DNA of 62,000 nucleotides from Cristatella mucedo (GCA_009760855.2 WPIO01000171.1:500001-562000); one strand, 5' to 3'. Counted from the stretch's first letter, positions 44,377 through 55,634 are shown. Notes: generated by a model from the letters alone, not told the origin. Numbers and translations are program-made.

Positions 44377-46110
44377 GCACGCTTAAGCACATAACTTCGA
44401 ATCGCAGGGATCCACTGAATGCTGTCACACATAGGTGCGTTTTTAATTTCTTTTAAATGTGGTCAAGTCAGGTGATGTGGTGACGGAAGTTGGGAGTGAG
44501 TTTCAGACCTTGGGAGCATACGAACTAAAGGCTCGGTCTCCGAAGGATTTGAAGTTTAAACGAGGTGTAGGTAAACAGTTAGATTCCGAAAATTGGATGG
44601 TACGATGCTTAGCCTGGTGGGGCAATAGATCGGATAGATAGGCTGGAGCCAAAGAATGAAGGGACCTAAAAGTGAGCGACAGATCCTTGACGTCAATCCA
44701 TTGCTTGACTGGAAGCCAGTGCAGGTCTTCGAGAAGTGATGTGTTGTGGCAACTGCTACACTCACGACAGACAAGCCTAGCTGCAGAGTTTTGCACCAAC
44801 TATAAGTGCCTGATTGCACAAGCCGGTAGACCAGCAAGAAATGAGTCACGGAAGCCGAGATAGGATGTCACAAATGCATGGACCAACTTAAATGTGGTAT
44901 ATCTTCCTAAACAAGCCCGAATTTTAGAATGTTGTGTAGCTGAAAGGTGGCAGACTTGATTGTGGAACTGATATGGTCGCCTAAAAATGGTCACTTTGGA
45001 ACACGACGCCTAGATTTTGTGCAGATTCAACAGGAGATATGCTGGGAGCTGATTTTTGGCGTTAGCCTTTCCAATTTCTGAATCACGGTTGGTTTGCCCA
45101 TAACTAGTATGTTGATTTTATCATCATTCAATTTAAGAAAATTTGCTGCCATCAATTTGCGGATGTCATCAATACATGCAGCAAGGGAGTTGAGAGAATT
45201 CGACGTGCTGAAGAGTTGGAAGGAATCAAAGCCAAGGTACAGCTGAGTGTCATCAGCACAGAAGTGAAAACCTACATTTCGCTTGGCAATCACATCAGCA
45301 AGAGGGAGAGTACAAACCGTGAAAAGAACCGGACCTAGCACGAAGCCCTGAGGTACCCCATATTTCAGAGGTTTCTTGAAGGATCTTTGTCCATTCACGT
45401 CAATACTCCGGAGTCTTCCACTGAGATAGGACCTGGACCAACGCAGAGCAGTGCCAGTGATGCCATTGCGTGACGAGAGGCGCTTAAGAAGGACTTGGTG
45501 ATTGATAGTATCAAAAGCTGCCGAAACATCGAACAAACAAGCAGATATACTCTAAACATATCTGGATTCCTAAAAAGGTCGGAGTACATCCGAAGCAATG
45601 CTGACTCTGTGGAGTGATTAGCACTAAAACCATATTGGAACTTACTAGCAAGGTTTGAAGTTTCAACATATGAGTTCAGCGGTTCTGCCACAACTCATTC
45701 CAGCGCCTTCGATAGGAATAGTAGAAGGGAGACTGAGCGGTATTTGCTCAAGTTTTCTTGGTCTAGTGTTGCTTTCTTGAGTAGTGGCCTGACTACAGTC
45801 GTTTTGAGAGGTGCTGGGACATGACCAGAGGCAAGTGACATAATAATGAAGTTAGTTACGCACGGCAGCAGCAGATTAATGTATCGTAGAAGCAAGACAG
45901 TGGATATAGGGTAAAAAGAACTGGTTGTCTTCTGGGATATGAACTTCAGGACTAGGTAACTAATAACCTTGGATGTAGACATTGAGGAACAAAGAATTGT
46001 GGAAGAGCGTTTTAGGGGGGGTGCTGCCATTATAGGGATCGACATCCTGATCTCGTCTGTCTTCTGGACAAAGAAGCTACAGAAGAGATCAGCTAGTCAC
46101 TGCTGCCTGC
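44377..46110 (-). mobile_element. LINE-I copy lacking its 3' tail
   Basis: Minus strand: from a linker upstream of RT near 46110, through RT, to the 3' UTR word (plus sense) GCAGGGATCCACTGAATGCT near 44402-44422. It stops at about 44377, before the stem-loop. It extends further 5' than the 59600 copy. Confidence 0.88.
44503..46045 (-). pseudogene. LINE-I reverse transcriptase remnant
   Basis: Order on the minus strand: a pre-RT segment (46045-45850); [20 protein letters not shown] and LSKYRSVSLLLF (RT start); LASKFQYGFSANHSTESALL; FDVSAAFDTINHQVLL (motif A); [20 protein letters not shown] (motif B; TGT Cys at 45312-45314 where two other copies have TAA); [12 protein letters not shown] (motif C, CADD); NFLKLNDDKINILVMGKP; then, after frameshifts, QNSAARLVCRECSS and HWLPVKQWIDVKDLSL. 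At least four frame breaks. Endonuclease not present. Confidence 0.87.
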
Positions 46111-48335
46111 AGTTTAAATTTAACAACAACACTTAGCAAGTCGAGTTTACTAATGAAAAATAATTATGAGCAAACGCCGAGGCGGCGAAATTAATCGATT
46201 GTCCTAAGGCGTGTAGCCTGATTAAATTTGCGTCTCCATCTCTTTGCCCTGTCTCTCCAATCCTAAGTAGGGCGTAGCGTAGACCGTCGGCAGATGCAAT
46301 CGGCGTCAGAAAAACCCGCACTTAGCGGAGCTGTGAAACGCGAAGCGCCGCCCCATCGCACTGATGTACCAGCGGTTACCCTCCCGGAAGCATTTACAGG
46401 ACATCCGTCGTAGTAATAATATTGCACTTGGTACCGGATATTCGACGCAATAAAGCCGGCAGTGCTCACGAGTTTTGAATCCAGGTGCTCTTTACACAGA
46501 AATAAACCCCGATGATCTTAGACGTCATTAATAAGATGTTGTCAACGGAACAAATCTGTGCAGGCATTCTGAAACATTCTTGTCGGAGATCACACTCAAA
46601 CGGATACGCCCGAATTCTTTCAAATACCACCAGACCCCGGCTACAAGCCACAAAATTGATGTTCATACATGCGTGCGAGTGTATTGCATATTTTCGAGCG
46701 CCGTTTTCAATTTTCCTGCTTTTAGACGTCAGCATTAAGGTTAATTTGTGGTAGCTGTCCAACGCTGCGAGTGAACGCTACAGCAACTACATATCAAGGC
46801 AAGTGTCCGCATCCCCAAATTTCGAAACACCCATAGAGTAAGGGATATCTACTTTTATGTGCGCGGTGTTCAAAATGATCACCATAACAAAAATAATGCG
46901 TTTTACCAATTCCCAGTACTTTAAAAAGGGTAAGATAAGAGCTTAACTATGTACTAACCATCGTGATCAAATATTAGAATGTTATATTTATCCATTACAT
47001 GATTGCTTACAGACAAAAAATAATCCATAGCCCGTCCATAATTTGGTCCATATAGCAACCCGACGCCCGATCAGCATTCCAATGATTAGTCAACATTCCA
47101 GCGTTTAAAGCGTCATAAATGGCCCACTGTTGTGTTATCGAGTAAGTTGCGCTTCGGGCTTGGGAGAGCTAGACGCTATGGTTGGGGCTGCACACGCGTT
47201 CCTCTCCGGAGCTTTTAAATAGGCTGTTCAACGCTCTGCACACGGCGTGGACTTAGGCACGCATCACTTACGATGTTCAATTATACATTGATGTCCAGTA
47301 GGGCCTCAATGGCTTGCGTCTTACGAATGTAATCCAATGACTGGTTGAAGTAATGCCGTCCTTTTAGTTGATAGTAAGGACGCGCCGTCGTGTACGGAAT
47401 GTCGTCGAGAATGCGTACGACTTCTCAATCAAAAGCTGTGCCGCACCGTTTCACAAACGTTAGGACTTCTACTGACGAGGGCACGTAATGTTTGCTTGTA
47501 ATTATATGCCCATAACAACTCAACTCAAGAAAAATTGATACATGCTCCACCACTAACGGCTAGGCAACCGTTTGAAACAAGTTGTACTTGGCTTGGCAAA
47601 ATATGAAGTTAATTAGCCACAGCCAATTGTGGTGCACCTAGAACTAGGCAATGGAGTACCCTCTAGTTGTCAACGAAATCGTCTTTCTAGATTTTCTAAA
47701 CTTAATTTGCAGAGAAAACTTACTTAGTTACTTAGCAGAGCAAACTTACGTGAGTACCGAATGCACTCCGTCTGGTCGGCAGTAAGCAACCGATTGTTGG
47801 TCACGCGGCTTTGATGTAGTGCGCCGTCTTTCTAGGGAGCGAGTCTAAATAAGGAGTTGCCGGTGTACTGAGTTACGGCATGCAAGGAGGCGGGCATTTC
47901 AGCGAGAAGAAAAGAAACGCCGGCGAAAAAAGTTGGCGGAAGTTGCAGAGCACTCTGGGTTCAGTGCAGCGCCATTTTAGCAGCCCCCACAACCTATTTC
48001 TTTTAGCTGGGACAACAATGAGCAGCTAAAAGGTAGAGGATTGATCCTACGACTGAGCGATAAAGTGCAACGATGATCAGTCCAAGTCTCCGTGCGACTT
48101 ACAGATCGCTCAGTCTCATCACAGTCAGCAGACGACAATCAAGTGCACGAATGCAAGTCCGTACCGCTTGAACTCTGCCAAGTTCCCTGTCTCTGAAAAC
48201 GATGTAAATAACCAACCAGCCGACGAGTGCCAAGCCGCGCTGTTTCGATGAGGTCTGCTTCAGTGGGTGCTCATATACTGATCCACGACAACCCTGGTGA
48301 CTAGCTGCTGAAGCACACGAAGATTTCGCAGATTC
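46111..48335. other. Unique DNA, no gene supported
   Basis: The longest repeat-free stretch besides 17-19 kb and 28.9-30.8 kb. A minus frame at 46263-46469 (SNIRYQVQYYYYDGCPVNAS) and frames at 46466-46762 could be exon pieces, but no domain or splice pattern is convincing. A 10-bp inverted repeat CTTTTAGCTG/CAGCTAAAAG lies at 48000-48032. Confidence 0.45.
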
Positions 48336-49805
48336 CTGAACAGATTGTTGCTAAGCAGCTGGTTGAACATATTGAAATGTCAGAAACCTTTCAATCAGGG
48401 CTCAAGAGGCAGCACTTCACTGAAACTGCTCTCCTCCGTGTAAACAATGACATTCTACGTGGCAACGACGACGGTCACTGCCCTATCACTTCTAGATCTG
48501 TCTGCTGCCTTCAACACCATTGATCATGATGTTCTGCTTGAACGATTGAGAACAACGATCAGTCTGGCAGATGAAGCACTGGCGTGGTTTAAATCGTACT
48601 TTTCTGATCGTGTTCAATCCGTATCGTGTGGGGGTCAGGTCTCACACACGAGCGGGGTCACCTGTGGAGTCCCTCAAGGGTCTGTACTTGGTCCCTTGCT
48701 GTTCTCCATTTATACACAACCTCTGGGAAAAGTGATTAAGGCCCATGGAATAGGATGTCACTTTTATGCCGATGATATTCAGTTGTATTTTTCACGCAAA
48801 CCGTCGGAATATGCTGCAGCAACTGAAAAAATTCAATGCTTGCCTTGCCGATATTCGATCCTGAATGTCGGAAAACTGCTTGAAACTAAATGGCGATAAA
48901 GCCGAACTGCTGCTCATAGAACACCATAAGCGTGTGGCTGGATTAAAAGACTTTGCTCTTCTAATAGGTGATGCTGTTGTGCGACCTTCACCACGTGCTC
49001 GTAATCTAGGTGTCGTGTTCGACAGCTGCTTCAATTTCAAAAGCTTCATCCAGAAGACTGCCTCTACAGCTAGCCATCACATTCGATCCCTATCTAAGAT
49101 TAAAAGCTGTCTTCCACGGTGGCTTGTAAGCAATTTACCTAGCTCTTTAGTTCTGTCTCGGCTTGATTATTGTAATTCCCTTTTGGCTGGGCTACCAAGG
49201 AAAGAAATTAGGCCACTGCAGCTGACTAGGAATATGGCTGCAAGGCTAGTCTTTAAGTCCCAAAGGAATGAGCACGCGTCTCCTTTGCTGAAAGAGCTAG
49301 GATAGATGCCGGTTGAGCAACGGATACAGAGCAAAGTTCTTATGCTGACCCACAAGGCCCGCCACGGCTTGGCTCCTTCGTACCTAGCTGAACTGCTGCA
49401 TCAGTTTCAGCCTGTTTGCGCCCTCAGGTCCTGTGTGAACAATAAATTAGCTGTCCCATTCCTCCACTTAAAGACCGTTGGCGACAGAAGCTTTAGCTCT
49501 GCAGGTCCTTGACTGTAAGAACTCGCTTCCACAATTCTTACGCAACGACAACTACTCTCCTACTGCCGACTTTGGCTCATTCTTTTCAGCGGTTCTGAGC
49601 TGCTACTTCCATGCTACTCACTACCTCAACTGCTCTCCTGACTCTGCAATGCTTCCCACTTTCTCTTTGTTGCGTGAGACGAAGCCTGTTGGCTACCAAA
49701 TGTGCACCGAAAGCCGCCTAGGCTGTGAGTGCGCTATACAAAACTCTCCTGCATAACACCCACATGGTCATTATGACTTTGTGGAGTTACAGACGGAGAT
49801 ACAAG
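48336..49805 (+). mobile_element. LINE-II copy, the most complete in the window
   Basis: From EQIVAKQLVEHIEMSETFQS (RT fingers, near 48330-48400) through RT and downstream region to GTGGAGTTACAGACGGAGAT ACAAG at the 3' end. 5'-truncated within RT; no endonuclease. Confidence 0.9.
48340..49512 (+). pseudogene. LINE-II reverse transcriptase remnant
   Basis: Motifs in order: [38 protein letters not shown] (motif A, with AFD changed to AFN so the second Asp is lost); [20 protein letters not shown] (motif B intact, Tyr at the site that is TAA in two LINE-I copies); GCHFYADDIQLYFSRKPSE (motif C intact); NCLKLNGDKAELLLIEHH; RNLGVVFDSCFNFKSFIQKT; SSLVLSRLDYCNSLLAGLPR; HGLAPSYLAELLHQFQP. Frameshifts near 48470 and 48830 and a TAG at 49303-49305 break it. 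Confidence 0.88.
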
Positions 49806-50125
49806 ACCGTCGAGATCTTATTCTCTAATTCCTGATAACAACTATTACCCTTATTAACTGGCTATATCGTGAGCCACGGCTAAGCGGCATAAAAGCCGAA
49901 GTCATATAATATTTTAACCAATTTTTCTTTGGACCACGAGCCAGGCAGCTGAGTTCCAATCTCCCGCCTCCAGCATTTGAGGCAGACAGCTGTCTACCAC
50001 TCCCCTCCTAAGCGATCGAGGCAGGCAGCTGGCATCCCTACGCCCCAACCAGCATTCGAGCCAGGCAGCTGAGAGTTGCTCACTGTTCTTGAGGCATTGA
50101 GCAGTGAGCCATTGTATGCAATTGC
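49806..50125. other. Unique DNA
   Basis: The phrase GAGCCAGGCAGCTGAG recurs near 49938-49953 and 50058-50073, with a related AGGCAGGCAGCTGGCATCCC at 50020. Otherwise nothing recognised. Confidence 0.5.
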
Positions 50126-50384
50126 AAGTTTCTTTACATTAAATGGTGATAAAACAGAAATGATAGTCATAGGACACCTCAAGCACCTGGCTGGACTAGA
50201 AGACTCTGCTGTTTTAAGAGGCGGTGCTGTTGTGCAGTCATCACTTTGTGCTCAGAATTTAGGTGCCGTCTTCTACCGCTGCCTATATTTAAAAGCTTGG
50301 TTTTAAAGACTGCTTCCACGGCTATAGCCTTCAGCTCTGCCCCCTCCCGATTTGCGTTACGGCATTTCGTGGCTTGTCCAAATT

Positions 50385-50640
50385 TTAACGAAACTGTAAA
50401 CGCATCTATTTATGATAGCATTTAGTGGGTCCTAGTGATTCGTCCTTGATGTGCGTATGCCTGCTGACACTGTGCATGCTGACCCTGTGCATGTCACCCC
50501 TTACAAATTTTTGTTCCTTATTGAGCATGCTATTACTAACCATTCGATCGTACTTCCTATGCAACACATGTAAAGTGCCTAGAAAGAGATTGAGCTCTTT
50601 GAGGGCGCTATATAAAATGTGTGATTATTCTTATTATATT
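50385..50640 (+). mobile_element. LINE-I 3' end nested in LINE-II
   Basis: AACGCATCTATTTATGATAG, CATGCTATTACTAACCATTC, CATGTAAAGTGCCTAGAAAG, AGATTGAGCTCTTTGAGGGC and a decayed ATTATTCTTATT tail. Confidence 0.87.
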
Positions 50641-50739
50641 TAAAGTTAGGAACTATCTTCCACGGCGGCTTAAAAAAAGTTAACTAGCTCTTTGATTCTG
50701 TCTTGGCTAGATTATTGTCATTTTCTTTTGTCATTTCTT

Positions 50740-50797
50740 CTGCCGCATTCATCACCACCAGCAGCTAGGCGGCTGCTGGTGGTGATGAATACGGCAG
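50740..50797. repeat. 26-bp inverted repeat created inside LINE-II
   Basis: Left arm 50740-50765 and right arm 50772-50797 are reverse complements with one mismatch; the inner 19 bp are perfect (ATTCATCACCACCAGCAGC); loop TAGGCG. The right arm aligns with LINE-II copies near 38435-38475 and 49205-49245. The left arm replaces the unrelated sequence those copies have there. Confidence 0.93.
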
Positions 50798-51024
50798 CAT
50801 GGCTAGTTTAAAAATCCCAGATGTTTGACCGCGAGTCTCCTTTTCAGAAAGAGCTTGAATGGCCGTCGGTTGATCAACCGATACAGAGCAACGCTCTTAC
50901 GCTGACCCACACGGCCTGCCAAGACTTGACCTCATACCTAACTGAGTTGCTGCACGAGTTTCAGCCTCCTCGTGCTCTCAAGTTCTGTAGGAAAATAAAT
51001 TAGCTGCCCTATTCCTCCGCTTAA

Positions 51025-51332
51025 TAACAATAATAAGAATAATGCACTTGATAAAGCGCCCTTAGAGAACTCAATCTCTTTCTAGGCGCTTTACATTTGC
51101 TGCAAAGGGAAACGCAGTTGAATGGTGAGTAAAATCATGCTTGATAAACAAAATGAATAACATAGTTGGGGTGACATGCACAGGGTCAGCGTGCAAATGT
51201 GGTTAGTGGCTGCATGCACAGTGTCAACACGCATAAGCACATAAAGGACGAGTCACAGGGATCCACTAAATGCTGTCCTAAATAGGCGTGTTTTATAAAG
51301 CTGTCCTAAATAGGTGCGTTTGTTTTAGTTTT
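51025..51332 (-). mobile_element. LINE-I 3' end nested in LINE-II
   Basis: AATAATGCACTTGATAAAGC, CTCAATCTCTTTCTAGGCGC, GGATCCACTAAATGCTGTCC. GCTTAA flanks it at 51019-51024 and 51333-51338 as a likely target-site duplication. The phrase GCTGTCCTAAATAGG is duplicated internally. Confidence 0.9.
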
Positions 51333-51745
51333 GCTTAAAGACAGTTGTTGACAGAAGCTTTTGCTCTGCAGATCCTAGACTGAGGAACTTGCTTTCACGA
51401 TTCTTACGCAACCGCGACTACTTTTCTGCTGCCGACTATGGCTCACACTTTCCAGCGGTCCTGAGCTGCTACTTCCACGCCGCTCGCACCGCGTAACTGC
51501 GTAACTCTTGATTCAGCGCTACGCTTCTCACTTGCTTCTCACTTCCTCTTGCTTCTCACTTGCTTCTCACTTCCTCTTGGAGGTTGGGTCTTTCAGATGA
51601 AGTCTTTTAGCCATTGCAGAATGCGTACAGAAAGCCGCGTAGGCTGAGTGAGCTGTACACAATTCTCCTTCATAACTCTCACAGAGTCTACGTAGCTTTG
51701 TGGAGCTACAGACGGAGATACATTAAGTTACATACACCAGCGTTT

Positions 51746-52245
51746 GACACCTGCAGTCCGTCGTTACTGAGACATAAACTGATGTGAACTATGGGAATGG
51801 ACTTGTCCTTAAAATGTATATGCGCTCCTCATTGATGCCGCGTTCCGCTACAATTGGCATATGGCTCGTAGCCATATCAGTGCATTGTACATCATTACAT
51901 AAGCAAGGGGTCCTAATCGAGTATGCAGCGAGAGTTAACAAACGCTATATTACTCGCAACATAGACACCCTCAGCAGAATGATCGAAGAGTGTTGTGTTA
52001 TTTTTGTAGTGGAACGCGGCAGAAGCGTTAAAGGCGTCCTTGAACTAAAGCTATTCCAAATCCACTGGAAAGAGCAGTCTCGTTGACAATTACGGCGGAC
52101 ACAGATGTCCAGCACCAGCCACAGCACAATACACAGCTCTTACTTGATTCGATGCCAGAGCACAGGTCTCAACTGCCTCCTCAGGCAAAGCTCTCAACTA
52201 CCGGACTTGAGGTCTAGAGTGTACCTTGGACGACTAACTTGGACG
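51746..52245. other. Unique DNA, no gene supported
   Basis: A plus frame at 51784-52086 (100 codons) has no recognised domain. GGACGACTAACTTGGACGAC near 52226-52246 is a short direct repeat. Confidence 0.45.
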
Positions 52246-52386
52246 ACATTTTTTCCTTTATCAAGCATGATATTACTCACCATCCAGTTGCATTTCCCTT
52301 TGCAGCACATGTAAAGCGCCTAGAGAGAGAGATTGAATTCTCTGAGGGCGCTTTATTAAGTGCATTATTATTATTATTATTACTAC
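52246..52386 (+). mobile_element. LINE-I 3' end
   Basis: CAAGCATGATATTACTCACC, CACATGTAAAGCGCCTAGAG, GAGATTGAATTCTCTGAGGG, CGCTTTATTAAGTGC and (ATT)n. Confidence 0.9.
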
Positions 52387-52931
52387 TTAGGCTTGTGTGC
52401 TGCCTATCCTTATATGGCGACATAATAGATTGCTAATAATTATAATTCAGGAACAGTGAATAAGGGTCTCGGCTATCGTAACCTGGCTGATGTAGCACAC
52501 CGACATTTTACCAAAATTGCTTGAGCAGTTGCAACGGCTGAGATCAGTTTCGCAAACAAACAAAGAGTATGCCACACTTGATTGGGTGACATCGGAAATA
52601 CACATGATGTGCTTCCTTGTGCTTCGGTAGGCAGAGGTCTGATGGAGAGCAAGCAGACACCAGGTTAGCTTGAAGACAATATGATTCACATATGCGAACC
52701 CAGACTCAACGTTTGAGCTATTTGAACCCTTTTTAAATATGCAGTTCAATTACAGCGATTCGGTCGGAATCGGAGTAAAGGGATACTTTTGGGCTGATAG
52801 TGCACGTATCCTATACAGAACGTACATTAAGCTTGACTGCGCTTACCCAGTTGGTAGAGCAATCAAGGTGCAATCGCTGGGGAAACTGACCAGACGTGGC
52901 TGCTGCCCATTTGAACATAAACATAAACATC
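52387..52931. other. Unique DNA
   Basis: No recognised feature; a short minus frame (52447-52749) lacks a domain. Confidence 0.5.
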
Positions 52932-53096
52932 CTAGCTGCTTAAAAAGCCTCTTTTTGTATAGCGACAGAAGAGCCTTGACGGCTATCACCACCGCTTGCA
53001 GTGGCGATAAAGGATCGCCCACCACAGGAATCGAACCCACGACCTCGGGACCGAGGTCATGAAAGCAACCGCCTTACCTAGTGTGCCAACACGGCT
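52932..53096 (-). mobile_element. SINE-B copy
   Basis: TAGCTGCTTAAAAAGCCTCT at the 3' end, GGAATCGAACCCACGACCTC over the B box, CACGACCTCGG-GA-CCGAGGTCATG palindrome with one change, and TAGTGTGCCAACACGGCT at the 5' end. Confidence 0.9.
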
Positions 53097-53118
53097 GAAC
53101 ACATCACTTTATCAGTAT

Positions 53119-53249
53119 TGCCGAGTTGGTTTGGTCCAGCGGTTAAGGTGCTCGCCCGACCAAGGTCTGGCTGAGGTCGATGGCTCGAGCTCCAAGGTAT
53201 ATGTGAAGCGCCTGAATAGAGATTAAATTCTCTTGGGGCGCTATGCAAA

Positions 53250-53251
<2 letters not shown>
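53119..53251 (+). mobile_element. SINE-A copy
   Basis: TGCCGAGTTGGTTTGGTCCA, GCGGTTAAGGTGCTCGCCC, GACCAAGGTC, GGCTCGAGCTCC, then GCGCCTGAATAGAGATTAAA and GGGGCGCTATGCAAATGAAT. Confidence 0.92.

Positions 53252-53282
<31 letters not shown>
53252..53282. repeat. (TA)n tail of SINE-A
   Basis: Pure TA run of about 30 bp immediately after the SINE-A end. Confidence 0.93.
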
Positions 53283-53285
<3 letters not shown>

Positions 53286-53289
53286 CATG

Positions 53290-53357
53290 GTTCGGACGAA
53301 TGGAGAGAATGAAGAGACCTAAAAGTAAGTGACGGAACCTTGAAGTAGATGCTTGAT
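53290..53357 (-). mobile_element. LINE-I scrap
   Basis: GAATGAAGAGACCTAAAAGT and GACGGAACCTTGAAGTAGAT match the LINE-I minus-strand region before the LHWLPVKQ-encoding part; both ends are lost. Confidence 0.65.
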
Positions 53358-54057
53358 AGCACAATGAATTCTTCTTGAGAGCTTCAGGCCATTGCTTTTG
53401 ATCGATGATTTTTCTACGTGAAGCTGTTCGTGCCAGGTACTTTCTTGTCACGTGACCGAGAGTTTTGCTTTGCATTGGCATTTTTTGCCTCCTTAGGTGA
53501 GCGCTAAAGTTTAAATTATTATTGCAGCTACAATAAACCGACGATGAGCACAAAAACTTTGTATGCCGAATTACTCCAGAGGCACAAACACACAAGCCTG
53601 CATTGACCTGAACGCAAAAACGCTTGCATTAACTGACCGAATACAACTGAAGGTAACTGATCAGCTCCTTTGAAGGATTGGTGGGAATTTAGGACTATCG
53701 AGCCCGGGCAATGCGATGGAGTGCTGCTCAGTTCCTATGGCAACACCCGACCTTAGAAACCAGTCGCATTAACTCTTCATCGTGCTTAATCGGGACAATG
53801 TATGCCTCGACTTTATCGTATTAGTTGGGCCCATGAGTGCAGAGCTAAAGATTGTAGATGGCTCACAGCCGCCACGTTCGAATTCCATCAGCGCCTCATT
53901 CCCGATTCATCCATGCACGAACTTCCTCCTAACCGATCACTGCGTGCACTTCCTCCCTACCAACATAAGTCCCAGCAGCCCACGGCTGGCGACCTACGCT
54001 CTCAGGGCTGCAGATTTTTGCGGACGACAGCGATTCAGTGTGTAGTGGAAGCAGTCC
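53358..54057. other. Unique DNA, no gene supported
   Basis: Frames 53782-54045 and 53802-54158 (plus) overlap in different phases and have no domain. Confidence 0.5.
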
Positions 54058-54206
54058 TACGCCCAGGGGTAGGGTGCTTGCTCTTCACGACACGTTCGTG
54101 GGCTCGAGTCCTGCACGGGGAGATCCTTTATCGGCTCACTGCAAAGCTGCTGCGATAGCTAATAATACTCTTCTGCCACTTGGTAAATGAGGCTGCTGAA
54201 TTGGCA
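54058..54206 (+). mobile_element. SINE-B copy, short-palindrome form (first of a pair)
   Basis: CGCCCAGGGGTAGGGTGCTT head, CACGACACGTTCGTG palindrome, B box GGGCTCGAGTCC, AGATCCTTTATCGGC and AATGAGGCTGCTGAATTGGC. Confidence 0.8.
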
Positions 54207-54209
54207 AAC

Positions 54210-54371
54210 CTTTAGCCCCTGGGTCTGAGTCAAGGGTGAGGTGCTCACTCTTCACGACCCTGGTCGTGGATTCGAACCCTGCAGTGAGTGATTTATTTCC
54301 CACTACAAGTGGCGGTGATAGCCGTTAAGGCTCTTCTGCCGCTATTCAAATGAGGCCGTTGAATCAGCTAA
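54210..54371 (+). mobile_element. SINE-B copy, short-palindrome form (second of a pair)
   Basis: CACGACCCTGGTCGTG palindrome, B box GGATTCGAACCC, GGCGGTGATAGCCGTTAAGG, AAATGAGGCCGTTGAATCAG CT end. Separated from the first copy by only a few bases. Confidence 0.85.
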
Positions 54372-54959
54372 ACTTTTAAAACTGAAGATGCGGCTGGTCT
54401 TCTGATGCCAGCCCGAGAGCTAGCAAACGCTGGCCGGCTGACTCAGGCAGTCCGGGCGCCGAGAGACAGTTGTGCAAGTAGCAAATCAGCACAGTTGGCT
54501 CAATGGCTTCTAAGGGCAGCCGTTACGTGCCGGTCTTGCTGGAAGCAACTGGCCAAGAAACTGGAGGAATTTAAATAAGGTTGAGTTGAAAGTCCCATGA
54601 CTTTGTTTGGGCTGCCAGGCTCGGACCAACTTCAGCTCCACGCTAATCCTCTCGCAATCTGGAAGCAGCGTCGCAGTGCGATGACCATGAACTGTGAGCC
54701 TCGGCTTCTTGGAAAAGTTGCTCAGAGATAATTCGGTTACTTGCTCCACCCAAGGGCATGGGCACTTTAGAATGGGGTACACGAGTTTGACTCCAAGGGT
54801 GCGTAAAATTGAGGCCTTCTCTAAAAATCTACATAGAATGTTATTCAACTTTACCCTTTACATGCCAGTTTAATTCGTAAAATGTTTTTGAAGAGCACTT
54901 TACTCCTTGCCACACGTAGTCCTGTAGCCCGATGCCAGCACTCTAAATGAAGAAGTTTT
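54372..54959. other. Unique DNA
   Basis: A minus frame at 54510-54848 (112 codons) reads plausibly but matches no family that I recognise and lacks supporting signals. Confidence 0.45.
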
Positions 54960-55634
54960 CCCCACATTCTCTTGCCCTGGTCTACCTAGCAGAAATATTT
55001 CCTAGGTATCCCGGCATACCCAGCTAGCTGCCCTGACTCAAGTCGCTTAGCTGTGCCTATAACCAACCTCAAATTCCGTGGGGACAACTTCAGCTTTTTT
55101 CCAAAGCCTGAAACTTACTACTGCAGACATTACGGCATCTGCTGACTGAAGAAAATTTAAAAAAGCTAAATCCGCACATGCTCCTGCGATATTTTTTAAG
55201 TCAGTTCCAATTCTTTCTTCTTTGTTCTTACATGTGCTGAAACTGCGAATGTTGAAACTTTGCATTTGAAATGCTCCTTTTTGGCAACTGCTTACCCCTT
55301 ATGTGCTACCCGATACATTTGCGACATCGCTTAGCTGTGCTCCGAACCACCTTCAAATCATTTGGAAATCACGTGCATAATTCATATGCTCTCACAAAGC
55401 CTGGAACTCACAAACCGACTGCCGACGGCATGACATTCCCTGAATGACGTCATTAAAAAAGCTCAAGTTTGTCCAAGCGTTTGCTGAGTCCATGTGAATT
55501 ATTCTTACATGCTCGCAGGTACTGACTCTCTGCACGTTAGCATTTACATAGTTATTTGGTAGAATATTAATAATGCCTATTAAAGAGATCTAGCTCTCGT
55601 AGGGCACTAAACGCATCGTTAATATCGTTAATAA
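54960..55634 (+). mobile_element. Old LINE-I-like fragments
   Basis: CCCCACATTCTCTTGCCCTG, GTCTACCTAGCAGAAAT, later CACAAAGCCTGGAACTCAC and AAATTTAAAAAAGCTAAAT: the RT-downstream region appears in two partly overlapping versions. A worn tail (TATTAAAGAGATCTAGCTCT, CGTAGGGCACTAAACG) ends in TTAATATCGTTAATAA. Confidence 0.65.

Larger units (their letters stand above)
50126..51745 (+). mobile_element. LINE-II copy invaded twice by LINE-I ends
   Basis: Segments at 50126-50330 (FFTLNGDKTEMIVIGHLKHL), 50643-51018 (with a new hairpin) and 51339-51745 (ending CTACAGACGGAGATACATTA) form one LINE-II copy. LINE-I 3' ends at 50385-50640 (plus) and 51025-51332 (minus) interrupt it. A 28-bp tandem duplication (GCTTCTCACTTGCTTCTCAC...) lies at 51523-51578. 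Coding frame destroyed. Confidence 0.85.
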
